Shown in pieces: positions 34,841 to 46,756 of a stretch of DNA of 64,000 bases (the first letter of the stretch is position 1; each line of letters opens with the position of its first letter). The stretch spans positions 661,001 to 725,000 of the forward strand of contig WPIO01000058.1 of the NCBI GenBank assembly GCA_009760855.2, in the 5' to 3' direction. This DNA is from Cristatella mucedo. Its lineage: Eukaryota > Bryozoa > Phylactolaemata > Cristatellidae. The notes beneath the pieces are model-generated. The model searched no databases, was not told the DNA's origin, and saw only the letters and a program-made list of their open reading frames with translations. Made by a program: the position numbers and the translations under genes.

Positions 34841-36990
34841 GGTATTACCATAATGAATGCGACCCTCCCTGCAAGCAGGCTGCTCGTGGTAGCAAACGCA
34901 CAGACAAACTGAAGCTGGACGGCTTCTTATTTATAAGGTATGAAAATACTCTCCCATCCTAATAATAATTATTATTATTATTGACAATACTATAATAATA
35001 TTTTTAGTAGTAATAAGATATTTGCTTTGCACCCTAGGCACTTTACATGTGCTTTACGTTTGAGCGGCATGCTATCGGCGAGAAGCACTAGCCATTGCTT
35101 GACTCTATCCCCTGGGTGACTGTTTATAGCCGATTCCTTCACCCAAAAAGCTATAGCAATCTGAAATTGCTGTAGCATGAAGACGAAAACGCACGATCGT
35201 TAAATACTGGTGGTTCCTGATTCTGTGGAACCGTGCACCGCCGTCTAGGTATGGCTTGTAAGAATCATAATCTACTGCCTATCATGATTGCTTCTAGCTA
35301 TAACGAACATGTAGCTTTCAAAGCCGAAACACATTGTTATTAAACGATGGCCAGAGTGCAGTGGTTAAAGCAGTTCAGAATTAAGGAACGAACACCCCGG
35401 GAGCCGGTCAGCATCGGTCGGCAGGCTTCAGCCAACACAGTCAGCTGCTGCATTAGGTCGCTTCGTGAGGTTGCAATGGCGCTTTTCAATTGGTGCTTAG
35501 CATCACTGCAATTGCTTGCGCCTGTGATTACTTTAGGCGTACGTAGAAACGAAAGTCTTGACTTGTTTCTCCTGGGTCAACAATAAGACGAATTATTTGC
35601 ATTTGCTACGTACAACTCGCCGCCTGCTGGCTTTTTCGATCGCTATCCGATGGCCGCTCAGGTCATCTCTCTTAAGTCCTGGGATTGTAATGTAAATATG
35701 ATTATTGCACGCCAACATGCAGATCTCGATTACAATGTGCTTTCCAGGTGTGCCGCATGAGTATGAACTATTCAAGAACTGCAGGTTTCGGGCTAGAAAG
35801 TAGACGCATGCGCATTGAATCGTCCGGCTCATGAGCAGAGTGCCGAGAGCCGAGAGCTAGCGATGCTAGCGAGCTTTAGCACCTAACCTGCATCTTTTCG
35901 GCACCCTCGGTCGCCAAAAGCACTCGAGTACAGACAGCGAAGCTTGGGCGCCGTTAAAGTTTGGCTTCACTTTCAGTAGTTCCTCCTCCCCCAGCAAGCA
36001 TTAGACCGCTAGACGTCATCCTGGTAGATTTGAGGCAATAGAGAAGGCCAAAGAGCATGCGAAGCTTAACGAAGCCCGATAAGCTTCTAGAATTATCTAT
36101 GCTCAAGCTGCGAATTCCCCCGAATCCAGATTTGCTTGCGAAAGCTCAATTGAGCATTGACCCCTTAGACCTTTGACATGCATTTTGTATGTCCTTGGCT
36201 GAGTTAACAAATGATTTTGCCTCAGTTTAAAAACGGCTGCTCTCTGCCAAGCTGGAATCTCCTTTTTTTCTTTTACGGACACCTGAGGCATTCAAATAGA
36301 CCAATCAGGATCGCCACTGCTTTTTAATGCTGCGGTGACTGCATTACAATGCAGCTCCGATCGGGAATGGTCCACAAGCAGTAGTACATACATATTCACT
36401 GCCACTGACAGTGTAGGGTCATCACGAACGCAGATGCTTCAATCTTCTGGAAATGACCTACGCCAAATAATAAGTATAACTACCGCCTTATCTCACCACT
36501 TTGACAGGTTCGCAGCAGCCTGAATGCCCGCCCGCCAGCCAGCCCACCCGCTTGCTAGGAATTCACCTAGAGCTTACGATAATTGAAGTTCTTCAGGGGA
36601 AGTAGTTTTATGACTGCTCAATATAGAGCCTCCAGATGGTCCCTCCTCATCTTACTGCTAAGCGATGGGCGGCCTTGGCCGTAGCCCCTCCGAGCTCCAA
36701 GCATCTAATGAGTCGATCGAGCGCACTGGCTTGCATCGGGGACGTGAAGTCTGTCTCCATGCTTCCCTGCCTGAAACCTCCCCGTGCCGAGCGCGTGCTG
36801 GCTACTTTTTGAACCAGATAGACCAAAAAGTAACTATTCCTTCAAATTAAGGGAGTATGCATGTTGCTGGTAACTGTACTGAGACCTGCTAGCGTGGCAA
36901 CGGAGGACTTCTAGTTCCGAAGTTTGCCCGCGTATCCTTCTGGAACGGCGCCCTTATAATTTTAGGAGCAGCGATCGATAACCGTTGGCA
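34841..36990. other. Unassigned sequence
   Basis: About 2.1 kb without a supported gene. A faint, single copy of the 16.8-17.8 kb repeat unit may lie at 35130-35220 (reverse strand). No other structure was identified. Confidence 0.4.
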
Positions 36991-36997
36991 GACAAGC

Positions 36998-37114
36998 CAG
37001 GCCGACCGCATCGGCTGCTAACTCCTTGTCTTCAGAGCTGTCTTAGGAGGTAAATTGGCCCCCTCCTAAGACAACTCTGAAGACAAGAAGCTAGCAGCCG
37101 AGGCGGTCTGCCGG
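36998..37114. repeat. Long hairpin, 47-53-bp arms, 11-bp loop
   Basis: Arms 37004-37050 and 37062-37108 match at 43 of 47 positions, with weaker extension to 36998 and 37114. Of the four mismatches, three become G-U pairs in a reverse-strand RNA, so that strand could fold almost perfectly. It could be a fold-back element or a small-RNA precursor. No flanking target duplication was found. Confidence 0.85.
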
Positions 37115-37119
37115 GACAA

Positions 37120-38595
37120 ATAGTTTACACAAGTCCGGCACAAGCCTCGGCCTTCGGGTCGTCCGAGGGGTCCATCGACGGGTCCTGCGTGGTCCACGAG
37201 CTCCTCCTCCTACGCTCTCTCGGTAAGAGCATCCGGCCAGCGGCGGCTCGGCGCAAGCGTTCCGCGCCCCCTAGTGGCTTGGCTGGGAGCCAATGTGAGG
37301 CAGCCGATCCATTCTCATAGCCGAGCAAATCCATCCAGTGCGCTAGGGCGAGCGGGGCGGGACTTTGGAGTTCACATCCGGCGTTCGTTTTTGGAGCCGC
37401 CGCTTCTGCTTTTGTAGTTGTGACACGTGGCTAAGCTTCTTAGATCCTGCGATCAGGGTGGTGGCAGCATATAGCAGGCTAATCCCGAATGCTTCCCACT
37501 AAGTCCGAGGTAACGTGACTGCGTAGCGGCGGCACATCGATACGTGCTCATGCCAATGCAGCTAGACTGGGACAGTGCTGGAGACTATAAGTGGCTTCTT
37601 TATTATGATGCCTGGAAACTGGATATGTCATAGTCTATGTTTTATAGGGCTTGAAAAGCCCACTTCGAGATACGCTTAGTTATTTCCACTCCCTGCATTT
37701 AACCCGGGTGTTTTACTTGGGGCATCAAACCAGACAGCTCTACGTCGAGTTCCGAGCTATGCTGTACCTACGGCTGATGCTATATACACCCGAGTCTCTG
37801 TAGTTCTGGAATAGATTTACCTAAATTAATCACATAAAATTGTGTCGTTAAGGTGTGGACGCTCTTTGTAGTTGCCATGCTCTGGAATCTTCGGCACAAC
37901 TGCTGGTATCGGTGCAGAAAATACATTTATTGGCTTTGCTTTGTCGTGCCAGTATAACCAGTATTTGCCAGACTTCTTCAAGGATTCGTACCATTACGTC
38001 ACTAACGTTCGCTGTGCTTGTCACCTAAGGACTCTAGTTCCAGAAGTCTCAGCGCATACGTAACATGTAAAAAAAAGTTATGAGCTACTCGATAGAGCGG
38101 CCCCCAGCGAGACCAAATCTGACGGCTGCATCTTGCGCCAACGTCACTTTGGGAAAGCTGCTACTTATTAGAACATGGAAGAAGCGACTTACGACGCGGC
38201 GCTTCTCTTGCGCTTAAAGCTCTTGTAATACTTTGAAAAAATGAACTTGCTTATTAAATTAGGAAATGTTCACTCAGGCTGATGCGTACTACATAGTAGT
38301 GCGGCGTTCCGCTGTTATCAGCAGCCCCATCACTGTAAAAACCTCCGTCGTCCAGCACGTTCATTCCCGCCGTACATTGACACTTCAAAAGTGACTGCAG
38401 AGCTTCAAAAAGCTTTTAACTTTAATGTCACACAATCCAGATTACAGACGGCGACCATTTCGTAAGGGTCCGTTCGACGCCCGACTACTATCTACCATCC
38501 GATATCAAAGGGGTGACCTCGAGGAAAAGGCACAGTTTAGCTGATATAGCAGCCTCATTGACGTAGCCGCAGAAGAGCGTCAACGAACGGCCATC
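37120..38595. other. Unassigned sequence
   Basis: No gene or known repeat was recognised. The left 300 bp is GC-rich with a 69-codon reverse frame of no recognisable content. Confidence 0.4.
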
Positions 38596-38599
38596 AATC

Positions 38600-38705
38600 C
38601 TACTTGCAGTTGACAATAAAGGATGGCTGAAGCATACGAACCCACGAACTGATGCTGTAAAGTGCGAGCACCTTCCCCCTAACGCAAGACCGGAAAGGGC
38701 TTAAG
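38600..38705 (-). mobile_element. tRNA-derived SINE, second family
   Basis: Reverse-strand head with CAATAAAGGAT, CGAACCCACGA and GCGAGCACCTTCCCC blocks, as in the copies at 45435 and 61655. Confidence 0.6.
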
Positions 38706-39104
38706 GAACGGCTGCCCGACGTAGCTAGTCCGGTCAAACCTCCGAGTGCGAACTCGATGTTGAGCTTCTTGCTAAGATAAGCGGAGGACGTTCGAGCTTC
38801 TCACTCGCTCTAATCATCAAGCCACGTGACTACTGTCATTGTTTGCAGCTTGCACATGCTTGCCTACTTTCTCGGTAATGCCTATCCAGCATGCACGGCC
38901 ACTTCCCTGATGGCGAAGAGCAAGCATCTCGCCTCTTGGGCTGTCACGTTTCCATCCTACATATGGGCTAAGACCCAGGGGCTACAGCGAGGTCAGTTTC
39001 TGCCATGAGCACAGTGTGTATGGTAAGCTGTTCAACATTGTCACCAGAGTCATTTTATATTCATAATAATTAAATACGTTGTGAGATATTTTTCTGTTTA
39101 GAGT

Positions 39105-39290
39105 CTCTGTCTAAAGCCTAAGTACTAAACCTCAATCCCTAAACACCAGCCAGAAAAGTCTAGCTCAACAAAATGGAAAATCTAACCACCAAAGCTTGAA
39201 GCGCTATCCCAAAAACATCCGATCCCTGAAAACCATACCAAAAATCCTGACCCCCTAACCCAAAAAATAGCTCTAAACGTGTTTATTTAA
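39105..39290. repeat. G-poor, C/A-rich stretch
   Basis: About 185 bp with almost no G and repeated CCCTAAA- and CCAAAAA-like words, none in a regular period. Possibly a decayed simple repeat. Confidence 0.4.
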
Positions 39291-40170
39291 CATAAATACT
39301 GACAGAAGCTGGTGACCCTGTTGAATAGCCTGCTGTGGATACTGCACCCATAGTAGAAAATGACCGGGCTCTATGCATAAACGACACCGTTCTAGCCGGT
39401 CTTCCTAGCTCTCAGTTAGAGGGAAGTGCTAGGTACTTCCGACGAAGTATGCGCTCGCTCGCTCAAGTACGAAGGGGTTGTCTGAGCATCGGCGCTTGCA
39501 TCGCGCCGCCTCGGCGGCTCGCTTCTGCGGTGCAGTACAGCCTCAATGTGGGAAACCCGTGCTGTAGGAGACTCCGAGCTTTTGGGGGCTGTCGGTTCAA
39601 GGTCAGATTACACCCTCACTGTATGAAATGTCCGCGTAAACTGGCGACCTTTAAAAGTCCGTTTCGTCTATGTCGAGGCGAGCATCATGGCTACTTTAGA
39701 AGGACGGCCGCCTCTCCTTGCCAGCATTGGCTGCTTTAGCAGCACGGCGTCATTTCTGCTGGCTGACGACGATTCCGGGGTCCACGACTGAGTTGTGGCA
39801 TTTGCCCACCACCTCCTGAGCCACAACGGTCTTTATAGGCTCACCGACGATTGTTCTGGCACTACTGTCTCAAAACGGTAGCCTTTCGTCAGAACGCCTG
39901 ACGGAGGGCAACGGCTTGCTGACGAGGCCTAAACGAGTATTGGATCCACAGTTCTGTGATAGAGTACTAGATCAGCGGAAGTCGACGAAAAAAAAACATC
40001 GGGCACGTTAATAAACTTTTAGATTCTCTGGGGTCGAAATCAGCAATGACGGTCATGAGCTATCGCCTGGCTTCCAACGATTGCCAATGCAGTGCCTGCC
40101 ACATTGTCGATTCTAGTTTTTGCTGTGGGCGACTGCCTGCACAAATCCACCGCAGGAGCGTGATCGAAAG
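39291..40170. other. Unassigned sequence
   Basis: A 134-codon frame at 39335-39739 has no recognisable motif and unremarkable surroundings, so no gene is called. Confidence 0.4.
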
Positions 40171-40171
40171 C

Positions 40172-40173
<2 letters not shown>

Positions 40174-40257
<84 letters not shown>

Positions 40258-40325
40258 GAGAGATAAAGAGAGAGAGAGACAGAGAGACAGAGAGAGAGAG
40301 ACAGAGAGAGAGAGACAGAGAGAGG
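40174..40325. repeat. (GA)n microsatellite
   Basis: About 150 bp of GA with GGGA, TAAA and CAGA interruptions. Confidence 0.98.
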
Positions 40326-40329
40326 GCTT

Positions 40330-41130
40330 CTCGGGGTCCCAGCACCACTCGCAAGTACGTGCGTAGCACTCACGCACGTCGAAGACTTTCTTTGCGGCTA
40401 GGCATATGCATGCTCCGCCAGATCACCGTATCGAAGTCGAAGCAATGCTTTCATTGACCACTATTGAACAAGGCTAGAATGGCCGAGCGCCGAGATCAAC
40501 TAGCGTTCTTGCATGCAGTCCTTTCAAGGACACTCGAAGAACTGTGGCCGCTCGGCTGTGCTAGCAAGAGTTTCAGCTGCAAGAGCGAACGGCTGGAACA
40601 TTCTGAAAAGGAGTGCGATCTGCACGAAAAGCGTCAACGATGCGGTCCGCTCATACATCGGCTGGCCTCAATGAGCAATTGCGTCTACAGAAGGAGGCAA
40701 AGTCGGCCGCAGAGATTAAGCAAATTCCGGGCGACTAACTAGCCGCAAGTTCTTAGCAAAGTCCCAACTGCATATCAAAACCGAGCTCATGAGCTGGACT
40801 CCTGCAACAGAAACTTTTACATCGGTGCCACAATGCAGGATTAAAGCTGCTAAGGCTCATCTGCTGCTTTAGAAACGATTGGGCTGAATCGGCAGCTATT
40901 TGATTTGCTTTTTATAAAGAGCCATTGTCAAATTAGTTCAATAAAGTGCTTCGGACATCAGCTACTATGTGGGCGTGGCTATGGTCTGGCTAGTTGATCT
41001 TGCTAGAACCTCTACCGGCCCAGCCTCGAAAAGTTTATGCTTGCCTCAAATACGGCAGGAGGCCTGTCATTCACACTAACCCATCAGTTGCTTACGAGGA
41101 ACACTTGGGTTTTCAGCTTCATCTATCTAC
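40330..41130. other. Unassigned sequence
   Basis: No gene or repeat recognised. Confidence 0.4.
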
Positions 41131-41139
41131 AAGTCGTCA

Positions 41140-41890
41140 ATACAGAGGACGTCGTGAAGTCAGTTGATAGTGATTTCAGCCTTTTATAGCATTCGAACTC
41201 AGAGCACGGCCTCCATAAGATTTAGGCCTAATTACTGCATTGTTTCACGACTTGTGTCAGAAGAACAGGTGTTCCGGTGCCAATGCTGATTGGGTGTTAG
41301 TAGCGTTAATGTCGGCCGACGAAGCTAATGAAGGGACCTATAAGAGAGTGGCAAAACCTTGAAGTCGACACACTGATTTATGGGAACCAGTTCAGATCAG
41401 TGAAAAGTAACGTAATATGGAATTTGTGAAGTTTTTCACGACAGATAATCCTAGCTGCAGATGTTCGCCCCAACTATAAGCCCACGATTGAGCAGGCCAG
41501 AAGACGCGCGAGTAGCGAGATGCAGATGTCAAGACGGAATCTAATAAATGCATGGACCTCCTTGGCTATGGAAATTTTGACAAAGCAGATCCAAATATTT
41601 GCCAAGTTACGTTGCTGAAAGTAGCCTAACTTGAACGTGGAGGTGATATGGTCCACGAGTGAAAGGTCGCTTTGCACCATCTGGCACCAACGATTCCAGG
41701 GTACGCTAAACATCCGAGGCTCCTCGGATGACTGTTGCCTGTTTGCATCAACGGTCTGAAGTCTCCCGATGACATAGAACCTACACTATTGCAGTTCAGT
41801 ACCACTGTTGCCCAGGCGAGATTACAGGAGCTCAAGAAAGACTTTGTGTTTGATAGTGTAAACGCGGCTGAGAGATTCAGCAGAATTAGG
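41140..41890 (-). mobile_element. Decayed LINE copy
   Basis: Reverse-strand remnant. It keeps the order of blocks from the C-terminal region (41150) to the RT motif A region (near 41850, reading LLNLSAAF), with an internal deletion at about 41700. Confidence 0.8.
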
Positions 41891-41892
41891 TG

Positions 41893-41990
41893 AGAGACTC
41901 TTAGCAAATGTAAAGTGCCTAGATACATATTAATTTAGCCGTAGGCTCTATATAAATGTATTACTATCAGCAGTAGTAGTAGTATTCTTT
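41893..41990 (+). mobile_element. LINE 3' tail fragment
   Basis: Plus-strand AGCAAATGTAAAGTGCCTAG, a hairpin remnant and a TAG/TTA-rich tail, abutting the reverse-strand LINE. Confidence 0.65.
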
Positions 41991-42387
41991 AAAAGGTCGT
42001 TATACACTCACAGCAATTGTAATTGGTGGGCTTACTAGCTCCTTGGCTGACTGATTAGTCTCACCTGAAATTATTTACTAGGTTGGAAGTTTGATGTATT
42101 AGTTGCTCAAGCTATCCAGGTCTAGTTTTTAATTCTTAAGGAGCATTATAACTATAGCCTTTTGAGGGATGTATAGACAAGACCTAAGCCTGAGGACATA
42201 CATATATAAAGCTTGCTGTGCAAGGATGAGTTTAGACATTGTATACCGAAAGAGGCGCAAACTGCAAGCCAAATGTGATCCGCACGAGTAAAAAAAAGCC
42301 GAAGAGACCCGATTTAAAAAGCCAACCAAGCGGCAGCACCTGCGATTCCCAAGCGCAGCAAAGGACGGACGTAGATGAGCGTGATGC

Positions 42388-42402
42388 GCAGCAGCAGCAG
42401 CA

Positions 42403-42445
<43 letters not shown>
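42388..42445. repeat. (CAG)n then (CGG)n repeat
   Basis: Five CAG units followed by about 14 GGC units. In the frame that begins at 42239, they give Gln5-Pro-Ala14 in an open frame ending at 42598. Such Gln/Ala runs occur in transcription factors, but no domain is visible and the frame is not called as a gene. Confidence 0.9.
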
Positions 42446-42447
<2 letters not shown>

Positions 42448-43520
42448 CCGAGCGATTAATGCTTCGGGTGCGCTGACTGTTGCCGCCGGTATGCAATCGA
42501 ATGGTGCAGCCGTTTCGCTTAGCCTGCCATTACCAGCTTGGTCATCGCTCGCTGGACGTGGCCAGCCGCCGGCGTCCTCTAATAGTGAGCAAGATTGATG
42601 CGCCGGGCTCGCATCCAGCGGGGATGTCGTGCAGCGAGACCGACCTCACCCACGTTTGGCTGGTCATTACTCGACTCGCGAGGTCGGATGCAGCCGAGCT
42701 CGCCGACGGCTCGGCAGGGCGGAAATCCTCCTCCGTCGGCCAGATCGAAGCTCGGCTCCTCCAGCAAATCCTCGGCAATTGCCGAATCAAGCCTGCGCTT
42801 ACGATAGCCCGGTGGCTCTCCGCTCTCGCACCTGTGCGGTTTACTCTGCGAGCGTTCAGCACAGAGTCTCATTCACCGTTTTAGCTTAAGCTTCGAGGAA
42901 TGCGGGAGCGGTTCGAGGCGAGAAGCGCCGGCCCGCTGGCGCACACCTGAGCGGCTGTCAGCGGCGCTTGATCGACGTGTCTGGGTAGCGGCATAGGGCC
43001 ACTGAAGCAGGCTCAGGTTTAGCCACGATTCAGTGGATCTCTAACAAAAGTAGGGACTATGGAACAGCACTCACCATTTGGAGAGCCTCCTCTGGGCATC
43101 CTCCAGACAGATGAGTGTTGAAGTCGGACGTTTTAGCAAACGCAGAGCGAAGGCTCCCAGCAGAGTCGCAAAGTAACTCATCGCCAAGCAGATCAAAAGG
43201 CAGTGCAAGAGCGACTGAACGCAGTGAGAAACGCGATATATGAGGCTGGGTTCTGCTGTAATCTTCTATAAAAGAGACACTCGTTTTTCCACTCACAATA
43301 TGTGAAAGAATTCATGTGAACGCATATAAGATTGCGTCCACGTAGCTAAAGGATGTTAAATTGTTGTTGAAGCCATTCTTTAGCCTGCACTGCGATAAGC
43401 CGTAAGCTCACACACTTTGAGATCTTACTTCTCTTTTTGGGAATGCACTAATGAATCAAACTCTGAACTGTTGAGCTCGGCTTTAGCGACACTCTTCCAC
43501 TTCAGGTTGACAAAATGCCA
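42446..43520. other. Unassigned, GC-rich at left
   Basis: Sequence 42446-43000 is CpG-rich with overlapping open frames on both strands and no recognisable domain. Nothing was seen in 43000-43520. Confidence 0.4.
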
Positions 43521-43523
43521 CTA

Positions 43524-43660
43524 GCTTGTTCGGTAAGGTGGTTGATTTTCACGACTTTGGTTCAGAGGTCGTGGGTTCGAATACTGCCGTGTGCGATCCT
43601 TTAGCGCCGCTGCAAGAGGTGGTGACAGCCGTTAAGGCTCTTTTGTCGCTTTAAAATAGA
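43524..43660 (+). mobile_element. tRNA-derived SINE, third family
   Basis: Head with GTGGGTTCGAATACTGCC (B box), then a tail with GTGGTGACAGCCGTTA and CTTTTGTCGCT that is shared with the copy at 57105-57235. It lacks the LINE-like hairpin. Confidence 0.65.
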
Positions 43661-43661
43661 G

Positions 43662-43712
43662 GCTGCTAAATCAGCTATCGGCTAAATCATCGGCTAAATC
43701 AGCTAGTAGTTT
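43662..43712. repeat. Short tandem repeat, ATCGGCTAAATC unit
   Basis: Overlapping AAATCAGCTATCGG and ATCGGCTAAATC units, about three copies. Confidence 0.7.
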
Positions 43713-44085
43713 TTGTTTAGTTTCTGGCCGCCGCAGAACATTTTACGATCGTGGCACACGAAAAGGGACACGGTTGACATAGTTTTTAGCAAATCTGTTG
43801 GTTATTTTTACTAAAGCTCGTAAAACAAAAGTACGTGCTTACGGGCATCTCAGTACATGATACTCGCGCCCACCATCCGGTCAGCCTTTTCACCCTGGCG
43901 CGCCGCCCCGTTGGCCTGCTCTCTCGCTCTCAAGCCGGCTTTAAATATAGCCGAGCCGGCTCTTGGCGACCGTATTATTTTTTGGTACGGTCATGCATGC
44001 CTATAGTCTCTTAGCTATTTTCGCTCAAGAGTAGCAATGGAAGCCGCTGCTCCTTGAAGGGCTTGTCGAGGGGCTTGTCGAAGTG
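43713..44085. other. Unassigned sequence
   Basis: A TTTAAATATA box near 43941 lies between CCGGCT repeats. It is a possible TATA element with no supported gene downstream. Confidence 0.3.
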
Positions 44086-44087
44086 CT

Positions 44088-44232
44088 GGTTTGGTCTAGT
44101 GGTTAAGGTGCTCGCCCCGACCAAGGTCTGGCTGAGGTCGTGGGCTCGAGCCCTGAGGCATATGTAAAGCGCCTGAATAGAGATTAAGTTCTCTTAGGGC
44201 GCTATATAAATCATGAATTTTATTTATTTATG
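44088..44232 (+). mobile_element. tRNA-derived SINE, well preserved
   Basis: A box (TAGTGGTTAAGGTG), B box (GGGCTCGAGCC), then GCGCCTGAATAGAGATT and AGGGCGCTATATAAAT. It is the cleanest copy here and serves as the reference for the family. Confidence 0.92.
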
Positions 44233-44239
44233 ATTACTA

Positions 44240-44345
44240 TTTACCACTAACCATTCGATCGTGCTTCCTTTGCAACAAATGCAAAGTGCCTAGAAAGAGA
44301 TTTAGTTCTCTGAGGGTGCTATATCAAATGCCTTATAATAATTAG
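44240..44345 (+). mobile_element. LINE 3' tail fragment
   Basis: Plus-strand CCACTAACCATTCGATC unit, CCTTTGCAACAAATG and a hairpin variant, ending TTATAATAATTA. It lies between the SINE and the next LINE. Confidence 0.75.
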
Positions 44346-44348
44346 AGC

Positions 44349-45140
44349 CTATTTTCAGCTTCATAACATTGCTAAAATTTGGGCTTGTTTACATAAGGAT
44401 ACTACGTCTAAGTTGGTCCATGCATTCGTGACATCTCGTCTCGACGTCTGCAACTCACTGCTTACTGGCCTACCAGCATGTGCGATCAGGCGATTGCAGC
44501 TGGTGCAAAACTCTGCAGCTAGGCTTGTCTGTCGTGAGCGTCGCAGTTGCCTCATTACACCACTTCACGCCGACCTGCACTGGCTACCAGTCAAGCAACG
44601 GATTGACTTCAAGGTTTTGTTGCTCACTTTTAGGTCCCTTCATTCTATGGCTCCAGCCTATCTGTCAGATATACTACCCCATCAGGCCAAGCATCGTACC
44701 ACCCGCTTTTCGGAATCCAACAGTCTAGAAATACCTCGTACAAACCTCAAATCCTTTGGAGACCGTGCATTTAGTTCGTATGCTCCCAAAGCCTGGAACT
44801 CCCTCCCGACCTGCGTCAGAACATCCCCCGACCTGACCACATTTAAAAGGAACCTAAAAACACACCTATTTAGGACAGCATTTAGTGGATCCCTATGATT
44901 CGTCCTGCACGTGCTTATGCGTGCTGACACTATGCATGCTGCCACTAACCACATTTGCATGCTGACCCTGTGCGTGTCACCACTAACCATGTTATTCATT
45001 TTTTTTGTTTTTCAAGCATGTGTTTACTTACCATTTAATTGCATTTCCCTTTGCAGCAAATGTAAAGCGCCTAGAAAGAGATTAAGTTCTCTGAGGGCGC
45101 TTTATCAAGTACATTATTATTATTATATTACTATTATAAT
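44349..45140 (+). mobile_element. LINE, 5'-truncated, well preserved
   Basis: Starts in the YFQLHNIAKI-coding segment and runs through about 180 open codons ending AFSGSL (stop at 44896-44898), the 3' UTR with two repeat units, the hairpin and a (TTA)n tail. Confidence 0.95.
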
Positions 45141-45430
45141 TATAAGAGAATCTCCTGCAGGAGGCCTAGACTGAGCAAGATTGGGGTTAAAGAGTGTACG
45201 TCCGGTAATTTCAGCTTTGTCTCTCGCCGTCATTTCTCAATCAAATACTGCTGAGAATCACTCTAAATTAACGGTCGTCGGGTCTTTAATAACACCGGCA
45301 GTCATACTTACAGTGTGCATATCGAATGTGCGTTCAATGAGCAAATAATCCCTAATAAAGTAAAGGTTAACTGGTCAAACAGCATCATTTAAATACCGGT
45401 CGAAGAGCCATGCTAGCCATCGCCATTGCT
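45141..45430. other. Unassigned sequence
   Basis: Nothing recognised. Confidence 0.4.
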
Positions 45431-45434
45431 TGCA

Positions 45435-45520
45435 GTATGCAATAAAGGGTTATACGCTGCAGGACTCAAACCCACGACCTGGGTTGTCAAGAGCGAGTAT
45501 AAAACCCTCTTGGGTAATGT
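45435..45520 (-). mobile_element. tRNA-derived SINE, second family
   Basis: Reverse-strand head with AATAAAGGGTTA, GGACTCAAACCCACGACC and AGAGCGAGTA blocks. Confidence 0.65.
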
Positions 45521-46755
45521 GTGACGTGATCCTTGATGACTCCCTTGACTTGACCTTTCTGCTGCGATCAAACCAGCTGAAATCGACTAACTGACCAACC
45601 GAGACCGAACCCACCCTTAAACATGTCTTTCTTAATTTTTTTAACCCGCGACCAATTAAAACCGGAGGTGCAGTAGCCGTTGTCGTTCGCTCCGCATTTA
45701 ATTAAAACCGTTAGCACTCGCTTCGAAGCAGTCTTTCGAATCTCTTTTTTTAATCTCCCCAACGAAAAGCTGCCAGTGGTGGCAGACTTTTGTTTCCCTT
45801 CCCACAGGTAAATATTATTCCATCGTTTCAGATTTCTTTCTGATCTCATTTCAATTCTGAGTTCCAGAAATCGTCTCTTCGTCGTACTGCATTCATTTCA
45901 GTGACCGTACTTACTCTTTATGTGCTGAATTGGTGTACAATTACTAATTCACTGTCTCTTCCCGCTAAGGCGAATGTCCCGACGCACAGAACAAGTCACA
46001 CACGTGGTCTAATATTCTTCGGCATTTGTACGACAGCGTCTCCTATTGTTACCAAATTCTGCACAGCTGACCACATGCGGATCGCATTCAGTCTGCATTT
46101 TTTGCCCTCCTCCGTATCCAGAATAATTTGCGAATCGAAAAACCTTAAGATCCTTCACATTGATGCTTTGCGCATAAAAATTATCCTCTATGCCCCTCCA
46201 GTTCAATCTTCCATCCGACCTAACATCACCGGCGAAATACTACAACATGACACAAGCCAGTGCTATGGATGAGTATGTGTGCTTCTCTGACTAAGCGCAT
46301 TGTACACTCTTGTCTAAATCACCAATAGTTTAATGCGGCTATTACACAAGCAAGAACTAGTGAATGCCAGTTTAAGTAGGCATACAAAGGACCTTGACAG
46401 ACTATCCATCGACTAGCAGATGAGGACTACTATAGATTGTACAATCTATCCAAGCTAAGGCCTAGGCTAGCTTAGGCTAGCTTAGCTAGGCTTCCATAAA
46501 CATAGTACAACCGCAGTTGCAAAATCCACAAATTCCTGTTTCCATAATCAACCATTTCCTTTACAAATCCTGTGGTCATTGCTTTACTAAACGTTCCTTG
46601 TGGCGCTCTAGCAGAGCATTCTCTAACCTCATCACAAGATAAGTAGGATCAAAGAGTCCATCACCAAGGTAAATTCCCACTAGACTCCTCACTCGCAGCT
46701 CCTTGCTTTACGTACACGCCCACCTTCGAGCCTGCCACTAGCGACTTCATCTCTT
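45521..46755. other. Unassigned sequence
   Basis: A patch of interleaved AGGCTAGCTT repeats lies at 46455-46492. Frames of 93 and 123 codons are not recognisable. Confidence 0.4.
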
Positions 46756-46756
46756 A

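Noticed and set aside
39105-39290. Degenerate telomere-like (CCCTAA)n
   Set aside because: The words are irregular and do not repeat with a 6-bp period.
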